Of a stretch of 6,916 bases of DNA, positions 6,770 through 6,916 are shown piece by piece. The notes below the pieces were generated by a model. It saw only the letters and a program-made list of their open reading frames with translations. It was not told the origin of the DNA and did no database searches. The stretch is taken from NCBI GenBank assembly GCA_017618435.1, contig JAFZUH010000018.1:1-6916 (forward strand), read 5' to 3'. Numbering within the stretch: the first letter of the stretch is position 1; every line of letters starts with the position of its first letter. The position numbers and the translations under genes were made by a program. This DNA is from Bacteroidales bacterium (lineage in GTDB: Bacteria > Bacteroidota > Bacteroidia > Bacteroidales > WCHB1-69).

Positions 6770-6916
6770 TTATTGTTTTTTACAGACAAAAATAGAATGT
6801 CCCCAACCTAAATTATCATAAATTTTTTCAATAGTCAAGTTGGCCTTTTGAATATACTGGCTTAAATCGTTGGAATGAAACATTTTGCTGTTTCCATTTG
6901 CCATAGCGGTAAAATA
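6770..6916 (-). CDS. C-terminus of a probable class I SAM-dependent methyltransferase (5' end beyond right edge)
   Basis: Forty-eight residues are visible, open from the right edge to the TAA at 6772-6770. The fragment reads YFTAMANGNSKMFHSNDL, then SQYIQKANLTIEKIYDNLG and GHSIFVCKK. This resembles the closing strands of class I methyltransferases of the O-methyltransferase type, whose ends commonly read as (M)xxSxxDL...AGfxixxixDxlGxxHSIlxCxK. The SAM-binding Rossmann part is outside the window, so the call rests on C-terminal pattern and context. The stop is 2 nt before the thioesterase start. In aryl-polyene and flexirubin clusters a methyltransferase commonly sits near the thioesterase and ketosynthase, where it is proposed to methylate the aryl head group. 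Confidence 0.7.
   Translation of the reverse strand, partial: YFTAMANGNSKMFHSNDLSQYIQKANLTIEKIYDNLGWGHSIFVCKKQ

Noticed and set aside
6787..6820. TATTTTTG (minus strand, 6794-6787) as a promoter for the thioesterase gene.
   Set aside because: No TTTG lies at the right distance, it falls inside the methyltransferase coding end, and the 2-nt gene spacing suggests co-transcription.

Overview
This window reads as chromosomal DNA of an AT-rich member of the Bacteroidetes, most likely Bacteroidales. The evidence is a TTTG-N20-TACCTTTG promoter of the Bacteroidetes -33/-7 type, the absence of obvious Shine-Dalgarno sequences, Bacteroidetes-style LeuS, MreC and MreD proteins, and an aryl-polyene/flexirubin-type thioesterase and ketosynthase pair. 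All supported genes lie on the minus strand, so transcription runs from right to left. I saw no tRNA, rRNA, CRISPR array, insertion sequence or prophage gene.

Right part (6916 to 5215): the C-terminus of a probable SAM-dependent methyltransferase, a complete hot-dog acyl-CoA thioesterase with the catalytic Asp17, and a complete beta-ketoacyl-ACP synthase with a Cys-His-His triad. They are packed with a 2-nt gap and then an ATGA overlap. Gene order and sequence style suggest the end of an aryl-polyene (APE) or flexirubin-like pigment-lipid cluster continuing beyond the right edge.

Middle part (5214 to 2691): a 42-nt gap carries a near-ideal Bacteroidetes promoter whose predicted start falls almost on the mreC ATG. 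After it come mreC, mreD (8-nt overlap), an MgtC/SapB-family membrane protein (2-nt gap) and a small secreted META-domain (HslJ-like) gene. The META gene is broken by one in-frame TAA at codon 49, while the reading frame is otherwise intact on both sides. It is missed if only uninterrupted ORFs are considered.

Left part (2674 to 1): leuS, leucyl-tRNA synthetase, open from its ATG to the left edge (891 codons visible). The last few dozen residues lie outside the window. An 11-bp inverted repeat sits in the 3' end of the META gene, about 30 nt before leuS.

From mreC to leuS the junctions are -8, +2, +10 and +16 nt, so the five genes could form one transcript. That transcript would combine cell-shape scaffold proteins, an envelope membrane protein and a tRNA-charging enzyme. 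The usual mre partners (mreB upstream, PBP2/rodA downstream) are absent here. Nothing seen amounts to a clearly new system. The most notable points are the nonsense-interrupted META gene, the nearly leaderless mreC promoter and the rearranged mre neighbourhood.
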